This document shows, one piece after another, positions 13,121 through 20,149 of a stretch of 25,168 nt of DNA. Location: the IMG/VR virus record IMGVR_UViG_3300042523_000629, positions 1-25,168 of that record; one strand, given 5' to 3'. A model generated the notes under the pieces. That model did not search any database, had not been told where the DNA came from, and was given only the letters and a program-made list of their open reading frames with translations. Position numbers and translations under genes: made by a program. Numbering within the stretch: the first letter of the stretch is position 1; every line of letters starts with the position of its first letter. Source of the DNA: a virus.

Positions 13121-15538
13121 ATGACATTTTTTTACGACTTAAACAAAAAGCTGGATACCATTCGTGACAAGCCAGAGACCACTCACAAGCAATTGAATGA
13201 GCGCGACATGAGCCGTGCAGCCAAGGGCTATGAAAAGTATGGCAAAAAAGGCATGGAAGCATTGGCCAAAGCTGGACGTGAAGGCAAGGCATTGGATCCT
13301 ATTCGCAACAAGTATGACAAGTATGACAATACAGAAGTAGACGAAGGCATGGGCGACATGATGGCAACTGCTGGTGCTAAGTTAAAAGGTTTAAAAGCCA
13401 ACATTACCAAGAATCCTGCTGATCGACAATCTGCGGTTGATGCTCACAGAGGGATCATGAAGAAAGAACTTTCAAAAGTTAAGCCTGGCGACCGTCCTGA
13501 ACTTGGAGGCCCGTCAGAGCGTTATCGTAATGCACAGCACAGTATGGCTACGCATAAAATTGGTCTAGATAACAACATGGAAGAAGGCATGGGAGACATG
13601 GTCCGCAAGGTGGGCAGCATGGCCAAGAAAGTTGGTAATGCAGCGTTAAACAAATTGGGCCATGGTAGCGATGCCGATCAGATTCGTGACTTGCAAAAGA
13701 AAATGGGCGTGCCACAAACAGGCAAGAAGCCTGGCGCTACAGAAGACTATGGTCCAATGGAAGCTGGAGCTCCAATGACACCCAAGCAAAAGTCATTTGC
13801 TAAACTAGCCCCTCCAGCAGACAAGATTACATTTGCTGATAAGATTGCTGGCGCTAAAAAAGAAGTTGACGAACGCATAGGCGATGTGGCTGCTGAAGCT
13901 ATTAAAAATGCATTGAGCCCCAAGCAAAAGAAAATTGACATGAACAAAAACGGCAAACTAGATGCCAACGACTTTGCCATGTTGCGCAAAGGCGGCAATA
14001 AGCAAGTGGCCGACGAAGATAGCACTGATAATGCATTCACAGCACACAAGCGTCCTCGTGTTGATGCTCCTAAAGTTGGCACAGTTGATCGTGGTCACAA
14101 GCATGACATTGAGCATACAGCTACAGGTCGTAAAGTAACTCGTAGAGTAGATGACCAAGGCCATTCAGTAGGCGCCGATGATGCGTCTGATGCTGAACCA
14201 CAAAAACGTGGTCGTGGACGTCCTTCGGGCACAGGCAGCAAAATGGGTGCCAAAGGACCATCAGGCAAATCAAAGTTAATGACTAAAGAAAACGACTTTG
14301 ATCCAGCAGAAAAAGGCGAATATGATCAAGAAGGCGACATGGCAAAAGACAGTATCAAGACTGTGGTACGTCATGCTCAAGCCTTGGAAAAGATCCTGGG
14401 CGATGATGACAACTTGCCAGAATGGGTACAATCTAAACTGGCCAAGATTGAAAGCATGATGACTGCTGTGGATGACTACATGCAGAATCAAGAAGATGAC
14501 TCTGAAGAAATGGCCATGGGCGAAGAGTCCACACGCAAGCGCGACAACCGTGCTGAACGAGCCGGTAAGAAAGTTACCAAGGACATTGAGTACGACGAAA
14601 AGAAGAAAGATCACATCCATGGTAAAAAGCGTGGTTCCGAAGATGCCAAGGCTGAAAAGGCTGGTAAGCGAGTTGCCAAAGATATCGAGTACGACGAAAA
14701 GAAAGACAGCAAAGAGGACAAGCCTAAAAAAGTCAAAGAGCAAGGCGGCACAGACACCCCAACAGCATCAAGCGGCTTTAGCTATGGAAAAGGCATTTAC
14801 GATTCAATGAATCGTGAACTGGAAAAGATGATTGCTGAATCCATGAGCGTGAACATGAGCGACTCAACAGAAGGAGGCAAGAGCTTGACCATTACTGCTA
14901 CAGATGAAGACGCACTCAAACTGGCTGGCCTGCTGAAGAACGCAGGACTAGGCGGCGGTGAAGGCATGGGACAGGAAATGGGACATGGTGATGAACACGG
15001 TGAAGAGTCATGTTCCAGTTGTGGTATGAGTGACTGCGGTTGCGGTGATATTGACGAAGCCCTAGCTGAAAACAATCCAGATTGGCCCACAGACCAAGAA
15101 ACCAGTGATGATGCACTACAATACTCAGGTGGCTTGAACGGTCCCAAGTCAACTGGTCAAACCACTATACCTGTGATTGCCAGTCAAGAAAACCGTCAGC
15201 ACACATACGAAGAAGATGAAGCTCTTCGTAGAATGATGGAAATGGCTGGTGTTCAACAAGACAATCTCAAGCCATGGGAACGCACCATGAAAGAAGATGC
15301 CGAAGAAGAAACAGAGGAAGAAGCTGAGGAAAAAGAACTTGAAGAAAGTTTTGAACAAACTCTAAATCGCATGCGTGACATTGCTGGTATCAAAGAAGCC
15401 AAAAAGCCTGACTTTCTGGATATAGACAAAGACGGCGATAAAAAAGAGCCAATGGCCAAAGCTGCAAAAGACAAAGAGAAAAAAGTTGAAGAAAGTATCT
15501 TTGCTTTGACCAATCAATGGACAGCCTACAAGGGGTAA
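13121..15538 (+). CDS. Large charged low-complexity virion-associated protein with EF-hand-like and AT-hook motifs
   Basis: This encodes 805 residues, extremely rich in Lys, Glu, Asp, Gly and Ala and probably mostly disordered. DMNKNGKLDAND at residues 273-284 is a complete EF-hand-type calcium loop (acidic or Asn at positions 1, 3, 5, 9 and 12, Gly at 6). DIDKDGDKKEPM at about 767 is a second, imperfect loop. RGRGRPSG near 363 is an AT-hook core. A tandem repeat of about 20 residues ends with KDIEYDEKK in both copies (14552-14610 and 14651-14706). CSSCGMSDCGCGD near 630 is a Cys cluster. Multiple DEGMGDM segments recur in the first part. A DNA-binding internal or scaffold-type head protein is plausible; no enzyme domain is seen. 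SD GAGGA at 13109-13113. Confidence 0.75.
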   Translation: MTFFYDLNKKLDTIRDKPETTHKQLNERDMSRAAKGYEKYGKKGMEALAKAGREGKALDPIRNKYDKYDNTEVDEGMGDMMATAGAKLKGLKANITKNPADRQSAVDAHRGIMKKELSKVKPGDRPELGGPSERYRNAQHSMATHKIGLDNNMEEGMGDMVRKVGSMAKKVGNAALNKLGHGSDADQIRDLQKKMGVPQTGKKPGATEDYGPMEAGAPMTPKQKSFAKLAPPADKITFADKIAGAKKEVDERIGDVAAEAIKNALSPKQKKIDMNKNGKLDANDFAMLRKGGNKQVADEDSTDNAFTAHKRPRVDAPKVGTVDRGHKHDIEHTATGRKVTRRVDDQGHSVGADDASDAEPQKRGRGRPSGTGSKMGAKGPSGKSKLMTKENDFDPAEKGEYDQEGDMAKDSIKTVVRHAQALEKILGDDDNLPEWVQSKLAKIESMMTAVDDYMQNQEDDSEEMAMGEESTRKRDNRAERAGKKVTKDIEYDEKKKDHIHGKKRGSEDAKAEKAGKRVAKDIEYDEKKDSKEDKPKKVKEQGGTDTPTASSGFSYGKGIYDSMNRELEKMIAESMSVNMSDSTEGGKSLTITATDEDALKLAGLLKNAGLGGGEGMGQEMGHGDEHGEESCSSCGMSDCGCGDIDEALAENNPDWPTDQETSDDALQYSGGLNGPKSTGQTTIPVIASQENRQHTYEEDEALRRMMEMAGVQQDNLKPWERTMKEDAEEETEEEAEEKELEESFEQTLNRMRDIAGIKEAKKPDFLDIDKDGDKKEPMAKAAKDKEKKVEESIFALTNQWTAYKG
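14552..14706 (+). repeat. Tandem coding repeat, two copies
   Basis: Two copies of about 57 bases (14552-14610 and 14651-14706) encode RAERAGKKVTKDIEYDEKKK and KAEKAGKRVAKDIEYDEKKD. They differ mostly at third codon positions, showing an older duplication held under protein-level selection. Confidence 0.75.
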
Positions 15539-15540
15539 TA

Positions 15541-15717
15541 ATGATGAGACCATACAGTGAACTTGCAGCCGAACTGGCACAACGCAAAGCTAATGAATAT
15601 GTACCTCCGTCTATTCCGTCAGTGAGACAACAACCTGTGGAAATTCCTGGAGTGATGTATCAAAGTCGTGAACTATTTCAACCCGTGGTCAGTCAGCCCA
15701 ACAAGGATAACAAATAA
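15541..15717 (+). CDS. Small unrecognised protein
   Basis: This encodes 58 residues starting MMRPYSELAAELAQRKANEY. The ATG at 15541 is chosen because AAGGGG at 15530-15535 lies five bases upstream and the previous gene stops at 15538; an upstream in-frame ATG at 15517 lies inside that gene. The second half is Pro- and Gln-rich (VPPSIPSVRQQPVEIPG), probably unstructured. It ends with TAATG shared with the next start. No function can be assigned; its position among presumptive virion proteins suggests a late role. Confidence 0.65.
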   Translation: MMRPYSELAAELAQRKANEYVPPSIPSVRQQPVEIPGVMYQSRELFQPVVSQPNKDNK

Positions 15718-16010
15718 TGGCCAATGTATACACTACCTTAAGCAATACTACTGTTTACACTGACAAACTTGAGATTAGCACTAGTACCGCCAATGCTTGG
15801 TTGCAGGTGTATGCTGTTGCATTAGGAACAGCCAACGCAGTTGGCAATTTGTATTCTGCACCAGTTAATATCCCAGCCAACACTGTGTATCAAACTTATT
15901 CTGGTGCCGGAAACAAAGTAACAGTGACATCCACTGCTCCGTTTACCGCAACAGAACTTGGCACAGCCAGTTCAGCCACCGCAGGCGTGATTGGTTATGG
16001 CAGTGCCTGA
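15717..16010 (+). CDS. Small beta-rich protein, possible decoration protein
   Basis: This encodes 97 residues starting MANVYTTLSNTTVYTDKLEI. It is rich in Thr, Ser, Ala, Val and Asn with alternating hydrophobic residues (ANAWLQVYAVALGTANAVG, then NTVYQTYSGAGNKVTVTSTA), which suggests a compact beta sandwich. There are no cysteines. Such composition is usual for head or tail decoration proteins, but there is no family match that I can state. The start overlaps the previous stop by TAATG and the end overlaps the next start by TGATG, so it is part of a tightly coupled run of small genes. Confidence 0.7.
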   Translation: MANVYTTLSNTTVYTDKLEISTSTANAWLQVYAVALGTANAVGNLYSAPVNIPANTVYQTYSGAGNKVTVTSTAPFTATELGTASSATAGVIGYGSA

Positions 16011-16381
16011 TGAGAGCACTTGAGTTCATTGCTGAAAATGGCGCTGGAAAGATTAGCAAACGCAATCAAAATGCCACTGTAGGTCTACATAAATTTCGAG
16101 ACAAAAATCTTGCGGATCGTGTGTATGAACTCAATAGAATTATGATGGCAACCGCAGCCACTGACGGAACTTTTGTTCCTGAAATAGATAATGAAAGTTG
16201 GGCTGGCAGGTATGACGTTGCTGCACCTTACACAAAAGAAGAACACAACATGCTGTTGATGGCATATAAAGCTGCTGGATCTAATTTTAAAGATCTAAAC
16301 AAAGGTGATTTACACAGCCAAGAACATCCAGGAGTGAACATCACCAGTCCAGTTACTGCTTTTAAAGGCTATCCACGATGA
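16010..16381 (+). CDS. Small protein with capsid-targeting-like N terminus and SPVxAFKGYPR C terminus (copy 1)
   Basis: This encodes 123 residues. The N terminus MRALEFIAENGAGKI is very close in style to the T4 capsid-targeting peptide MKTYQEFIAE, with a gp21-type cut expected after IAE at residue 9. The C terminus is ITSPVTAFKGYPR. The middle (DLADRVYELNR-type helix, then SNFKDLNKGDLHSQEHPG) has no motif that I recognise. The following gene repeats both end motifs with a different middle, so the two are paralogs or share tags. Packaging into the head as an internal protein is the simplest reading. The gene overlaps its neighbours at both ends (TGATG and ATGA). Confidence 0.75.
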   Translation: MRALEFIAENGAGKISKRNQNATVGLHKFRDKNLADRVYELNRIMMATAATDGTFVPEIDNESWAGRYDVAAPYTKEEHNMLLMAYKAAGSNFKDLNKGDLHSQEHPGVNITSPVTAFKGYPR

Positions 16382-16767
16382 GAGCAAGAGAATTTCTTCG
16401 AGAGCAAGTTGCCAGTTTGCCACCTGAACAAGCAAATCCCATGCGTTACACTTATACCATTCCAGGATTGAGTGCTTCTGATCCTTATAACAACTATAGA
16501 TTTGGTGTGGCTCTTGCACGAGCCAGAAGTGATGCCAGTACAGATGGCCTTAACGATCACATGCCCGACTGGCACTCTGAAACTGCATTTGGTGAACACG
16601 GTGTGGTAGCAGGAATGGGCCCAAACATTGCACAACTTATTGATCAGGCGTTGACCATGACCAACACCCCAGGTGGCAAGAAATTGGTGTCAACACCCGA
16701 CAGTACAGAACCCGACTTTGTTGATAAAACAAGTCCTGTAAAAGCATTTAAAGGATACCCAAGGTAA
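16378..16767 (+). CDS. Small protein with capsid-targeting-like N terminus and SPVxAFKGYPR C terminus (copy 2)
   Basis: This encodes 129 residues. It starts MRAREFLREQVASLPPEQA, again of the form M-basic-x-x-E-F-hydrophobic-x-E, and ends DKTSPVKAFKGYPR. The middle contains NYRFGVALARARSDASTDGL and DHMPDWHSETAFGEHGVVAG and is unlike that of copy 1. Conserved ends with divergent middles suggest that the ends are targeting or docking signals and the middle carries the activity. The start codon overlaps the previous stop (ATGA). The stop overlaps the ATG of a 25-codon open frame. Confidence 0.75.
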   Translation: MRAREFLREQVASLPPEQANPMRYTYTIPGLSASDPYNNYRFGVALARARSDASTDGLNDHMPDWHSETAFGEHGVVAGMGPNIAQLIDQALTMTNTPGGKKLVSTPDSTEPDFVDKTSPVKAFKGYPR

Positions 16768-16844
16768 TGGCTGTAGCAGTGGCCTACACAGCGGCCAATG
16801 CTGATCTGCTTTGGAAAATGGGCTGGGAAGAACTCTCAAATTAA
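16767..16844 (+). CDS. Possible 25-residue microprotein
   Basis: An ATG overlapping the previous stop (TAATG at 16765-16769) opens a frame MAVAVAYTAANADLLWKMGW followed by EELSN and TAA. It ends four bases before the nuclease ATG. The TAATG coupling is the same as at neighbouring real genes, and the frame fills almost the whole gap. Without relatives to compare, it may instead be a chance frame or a remnant. Confidence 0.3.
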   Translation: MAVAVAYTAANADLLWKMGWEELSN

Positions 16845-16848
16845 AATT

Positions 16849-17286
16849 ATGAAAAAACTACTTCTACTCTTACTTGTATTACCTGTGCTGGCCCTAGCAC
16901 AACCCAAACAACGACCTGGCGTTACCTATGACGCTGTGATCACCAGAGTAATCGACGGCGACACAGTGGGTATTGCTGCTACCTGGTTACCAGCACCACT
17001 TAAACCAGAACTCAGTATTCGAGTGTTTGGTGTGGACACCCCTGAAAAAGGACATCGTGCTCAGTGTGCTAGTGAAGCACAGCGCGGCGAAGCTGCTAGT
17101 GCATTTACCAAACAACTGATTGCTGCCAGTCAAAAGCGTCAAATTGTACTCATGGACTGGGACAAGTATGGCGGGCGTGTACTGGGAGATGTGCTGTTAA
17201 ACGGTGTTAGCCTACGTCAGCAGTTGATTGCTAATGGTTTTGCACGTGAGTACTACGGCGAAGCCAAAACAAGTTGGTGCCAATGA
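16849..17286 (+). CDS. Secreted thermonuclease (staphylococcal nuclease-like)
   Basis: This encodes 145 residues. I chose the ATG at 16849 because it starts a clear signal peptide, MKKLLLLLLVLPVLALA followed by Q; an ATG at 16798 would put 17 extra residues in front of it. The mature part has the SNase motifs: VIDGDTVG with Asp36, RVFGVDTPEKG with Arg58, Asp63 and Glu66, and a distal Arg in GGRVLGDVLL. These are the calcium-binding and catalytic residues of the family, which cuts DNA and RNA. Export would place it in the periplasm or outside the cell. It lies between the putative internal head proteins and the radical SAM block. Host DNA scavenging or attack on competing phage DNA are possible roles. 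Confidence 0.85.
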   Translation: MKKLLLLLLVLPVLALAQPKQRPGVTYDAVITRVIDGDTVGIAATWLPAPLKPELSIRVFGVDTPEKGHRAQCASEAQRGEAASAFTKQLIAASQKRQIVLMDWDKYGGRVLGDVLLNGVSLRQQLIANGFAREYYGEAKTSWCQ

Positions 17287-17292
17287 TACTCC

Positions 17293-17300
17293 TGTAAATA
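17293..17300 (+). promoter_or_regulatory. Possible late promoter box TGTAAATA
   Basis: TAAATA at 17295-17300 ends four bases before the radical SAM ATG at 17305, and no Shine-Dalgarno sequence of useful spacing is present. Here the box is not part of a stop codon, since the preceding gene ends at 17286, which strengthens it relative to the similar boxes at 1901 and 22463. Confidence 0.4.
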
Positions 17301-17304
17301 CGGG

Positions 17305-18453
17305 ATGAGCAATTTCTTTTGCGCAGCCCCTTGGCGTGGCTTGCATATCAATCCCAGAGGTGACGTTAAAACTTGCTGTGCTGGCAATCCCAACCTGCTG
17401 GGCAATCTCAATACACAAACAATTGAGCAGATCCTTAACTCAAATCTCATGACAGAGATACGCACCAGTTTGGCCCAAGGTGAACCGCACGAATACTGTT
17501 CTAACTGTGTGCGAGCCGAACGCTTTGGTGCAGATTCTGAACGCCAGTGGCACAACAATGTGAATCCCAACTTTGACTATGCCACTGCTGGTGATCAGTA
17601 TCATTATCCTGTGATTGTGGATGTGCGATGGAATACCACATGTAACTTGAGTTGCAACTACTGTGGCGAGTCATGCAGTTCAAAATGGGCCAGCCTCAAA
17701 GGCGTTCCATTCAAGTCAGGTGCAAGACCTTATTATGATAGTGTATGCGACTTCATTGAACAGCACTATGAACACATACACGAAGTAGCACTTGTAGGTG
17801 GCGAGCCACTGTTGCTGCCAGAAAACAATAGACTGTTAGATGTCATTCCTAAAGATGCTATTGTTACACTGATCACAAACTTGAATGTGGACTTGGATTC
17901 AAACAAGATATTCCAAAAGTTATCAACACGCAATCGAGTCGGCTGGTCAATGAGCTTTGACAATGTAGGTGACCGCGTGGAATATGTGCGCCATGGTGCC
18001 AGCTGGGTGTTGATCAAAGAAAACTTGAGTAAGATCAAACATCTCATGACCACGCAAGGTCAATGGGGCGGTATACATGCAGTATACAACATTTACAATG
18101 CCACACGCATCTGTGAGTTAAGACAGTTTGCTGAAGATACAGGAACCACAGTGCTGTGGCAAAACTTATTTCAACCTGAGCACCTTGATCCGTTCTTGCA
18201 TGGTGCTGGTGTTGCGCGGGAAGCCATAGCAGAGATTGAACGTTTCTATGAGATGAATATTGCCACACCTGCTGAACGCCAATTCTTTGATAATGCATTG
18301 GCCACTTATCGCAATAGATTGGGTGAAAACAAAGTCAGCACTATTGACACAGCATTCTTCAAGCACATACATGACAATGAAACTCGGTATCATCCAGATA
18401 AAGCTGGAGAGTTTGAACGTTTATGGCCGGAACTGGCATTCCTATGCAAATAA
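17305..18453 (+). CDS. Radical SAM protein with N-terminal twitch/SPASM-like Cys region (copy A)
   Basis: This encodes 382 residues. An N-terminal auxiliary region FCAAPWRGLHINPRGDVKTC with CCAG, followed by GNLNTQTIEQILNS and YCSNC, has the SPASM/twitch pattern that is more often found at the C terminus. The radical SAM core follows with CNLSCNYC (Cys113, Cys117, Cys120) and VGGEPLLLP near 165. The last third lacks more clusters. SPASM/twitch enzymes usually act on peptides or carbohydrate-like substrates; the substrate here is unknown. The gene at 19004 is a paralog with the same domain order and nearly the same length. It overlaps the 2OG oxygenase start by ten bases. Confidence 0.87.
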   Translation: MSNFFCAAPWRGLHINPRGDVKTCCAGNPNLLGNLNTQTIEQILNSNLMTEIRTSLAQGEPHEYCSNCVRAERFGADSERQWHNNVNPNFDYATAGDQYHYPVIVDVRWNTTCNLSCNYCGESCSSKWASLKGVPFKSGARPYYDSVCDFIEQHYEHIHEVALVGGEPLLLPENNRLLDVIPKDAIVTLITNLNVDLDSNKIFQKLSTRNRVGWSMSFDNVGDRVEYVRHGASWVLIKENLSKIKHLMTTQGQWGGIHAVYNIYNATRICELRQFAEDTGTTVLWQNLFQPEHLDPFLHGAGVAREAIAEIERFYEMNIATPAERQFFDNALATYRNRLGENKVSTIDTAFFKHIHDNETRYHPDKAGEFERLWPELAFLCK

Positions 18454-19007
18454 CACCTGTTGACGAATATAACAATCTTTTTGAAGTAAAAGATATAGTG
18501 TCTCCAGAGCTTGTGGAAAAAGTGCTGACTACCTCATGGTTAGATTTGCCCTGGATACGACAAGAAGGACAAGAACATTGGTTACGTCGGCGTATTTTAA
18601 CTGATAGTATCCCCTGGACTAGAGAGTGGGACGACCATATAAACACAATATGGTCTAAAGTAGGAGAAGTCATTGGAAGAAAATTAGAAGTATCATATGG
18701 TTCTACCTGGTGGCTGGACGAGCCAGGATTTACATGTTTGATGCACACTGATGGTGAGTTGTCTGGAGCCATGCAGCTGAATTGGATTGCTGCTCATGAG
18801 CAACTGGGAACTTGTTTTTATCACAATAAGAATGGAGCTCCAGTAAGAAAACAATTTTTATCCATACCAAACACTGGTTACATAATGTTAAATTTTCCTA
18901 GAAAAAACGAGTATACTCATTTACACTGGCATGCAATGTTAAGCGAAGTACCACCAGGAACTTTTAGACTAAGTAGCTATACCTTATTATCACCATCAAC
19001 CCAATGA
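18444..19007 (+). CDS. 2-oxoglutarate/Fe(II)-dependent oxygenase-like protein
   Basis: This encodes 187 residues from the ATG at 18444; an upstream ATG at 18423 would add seven residues and deepen the overlap with the preceding gene. MHTDGELSG gives the iron ligands His101 and Asp103, and HLHWH (residues 159-163) gives the distal His. Arg175 in GTFRLSSY, 12 to 16 residues later, is placed to bind the 2-oxoglutarate carboxylate. Spacing fits the double-stranded beta-helix hydroxylases. The target could be a protein side chain or a small molecule. It sits between two paralogous radical SAM genes and overlaps both (ATGA at its end), so co-production and a shared pathway are likely. Confidence 0.75.
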   Translation: MQITPVDEYNNLFEVKDIVSPELVEKVLTTSWLDLPWIRQEGQEHWLRRRILTDSIPWTREWDDHINTIWSKVGEVIGRKLEVSYGSTWWLDEPGFTCLMHTDGELSGAMQLNWIAAHEQLGTCFYHNKNGAPVRKQFLSIPNTGYIMLNFPRKNEYTHLHWHAMLSEVPPGTFRLSSYTLLSPSTQ

Positions 19008-20149
19008 TAACCAAAAGCCCCACATTTTGTCCAGCACCCTGGACCAGTCTCAACATAGATCAAACTGGTCTAGTAATGCCATGTTTTCACACTGGTTATG
19101 AATTAGGTAATATCAAACGCATGCCTATTCAACAAGTGTTAGAAGACAAACCAATTAAAGACATAAGACAGACTATGGCCCGTGGCGAATGGCATGAAGC
19201 ATGTGCTTGGTGCAAACGTCTAGAAGAAACTACAGGTGCCAGCGGAAGAACAGTGCGGCACGCCAGCGTAGAAACGTTGGCTGCCATTGATGCTGATATA
19301 GATTTTTTCAAACTAGAGCATTTGGTAGTTAATTGGAGTAATCTTTGCAATTTAACTTGTGTGTATTGCAACGATCAAACATCAACTGCTTGGCAAAGCA
19401 TTAGAAAAATTCCCATCAATCATGTTAAAAACGAACATGATGATTTGATTGAATTGGCCAAGACACAAGGTCATAACATTCAAGGCTTGTGCCTTGGAGG
19501 TGGTGAGCCACTGCTGCAAAAAGGGCTTGATGTATTTTTAAGTCATCTCAATCCTAACACAGTATCAGTAATGGTCACAACCAATCTCAGTATGGAAATC
19601 ACAACTAATCCTATCTATCAAATACTCAAAACATGGCCCAAGGTAGAATGGATGGTCAGCTTTGACAACGCCAACAAAGAAAAGTTTGAATACGTAAGAG
19701 ACCGAGCAAATTGGGAACAGTTTGTAAAAAATTTGCGACAAATGAAACAAGATGGTCAACACGTAAATGCACATCCTGCGTACAGCATTTATTGTGCATT
19801 GGATATCATTGAATACTATGATTTTTGTATTGCAGAAGAGTTAGGCATCTATTGGTGCGAACTCAATCATCCAATGGAACTAGACATACGAAGACATTCT
19901 CAAACATTACGAGACTTGGCTGTTGCAGAAATCAATCAAGTGATAGATAAGTATGGCGACAGAAGAAATTTAGCAATAGATGTTTTAAAAACTTATCGTA
20001 ACACATTACAAGATAATAGTTATCTTAGAGACCAAACAAATTTTAAACCATCAAAAACGTTGGCATGGCACTTAGAAATAGAAAACACGTTGAAAAAAAC
20101 AAACAAGTTTGTTGAGTTATGGCCAACACTAGCAAAGGAAATGCAATGA
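19004..20149 (+). CDS. Radical SAM protein with N-terminal twitch/SPASM-like Cys region (copy B)
   Basis: This encodes 381 residues. FCPAPWTSLNIDQTGLVMPC opens an N-terminal auxiliary Cys region closed by CAWC, followed by the radical SAM motif CNLTCVYC (Cys115, Cys119, Cys122) and LGGGEPLLQKG. LGNIKRMPIQQVLEDKPIKD aligns with LGNLNTQTIEQILNSNLMTE of copy A, so these are diverged tandem paralogs separated by the oxygenase gene. The first Cys pair of copy A (CC) is Cys-Phe here, so the auxiliary clusters may differ. Start and stop codons overlap both neighbours by ATGA. The coding sequence looks richer in A and T than gp17 downstream. Confidence 0.87.
   Translation: MITKSPTFCPAPWTSLNIDQTGLVMPCFHTGYELGNIKRMPIQQVLEDKPIKDIRQTMARGEWHEACAWCKRLEETTGASGRTVRHASVETLAAIDADIDFFKLEHLVVNWSNLCNLTCVYCNDQTSTAWQSIRKIPINHVKNEHDDLIELAKTQGHNIQGLCLGGGEPLLQKGLDVFLSHLNPNTVSVMVTTNLSMEITTNPIYQILKTWPKVEWMVSFDNANKEKFEYVRDRANWEQFVKNLRQMKQDGQHVNAHPAYSIYCALDIIEYYDFCIAEELGIYWCELNHPMELDIRRHSQTLRDLAVAEINQVIDKYGDRRNLAIDVLKTYRNTLQDNSYLRDQTNFKPSKTLAWHLEIENTLKKTNKFVELWPTLAKEMQ

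Noticed and set aside
14276-14743. 155-residue hydrophobic minus-strand frame that resembles a membrane protein
   Set aside because: Antisense of Lys- and Glu-rich codons reads as Phe, Leu and Val, which mimics membrane segments. No start signals are present.
16798-16848. Longer N terminus for the thermonuclease
   Set aside because: It would bury the signal peptide behind 17 residues with no ribosome site; the ATG at 16849 gives a standard leader.
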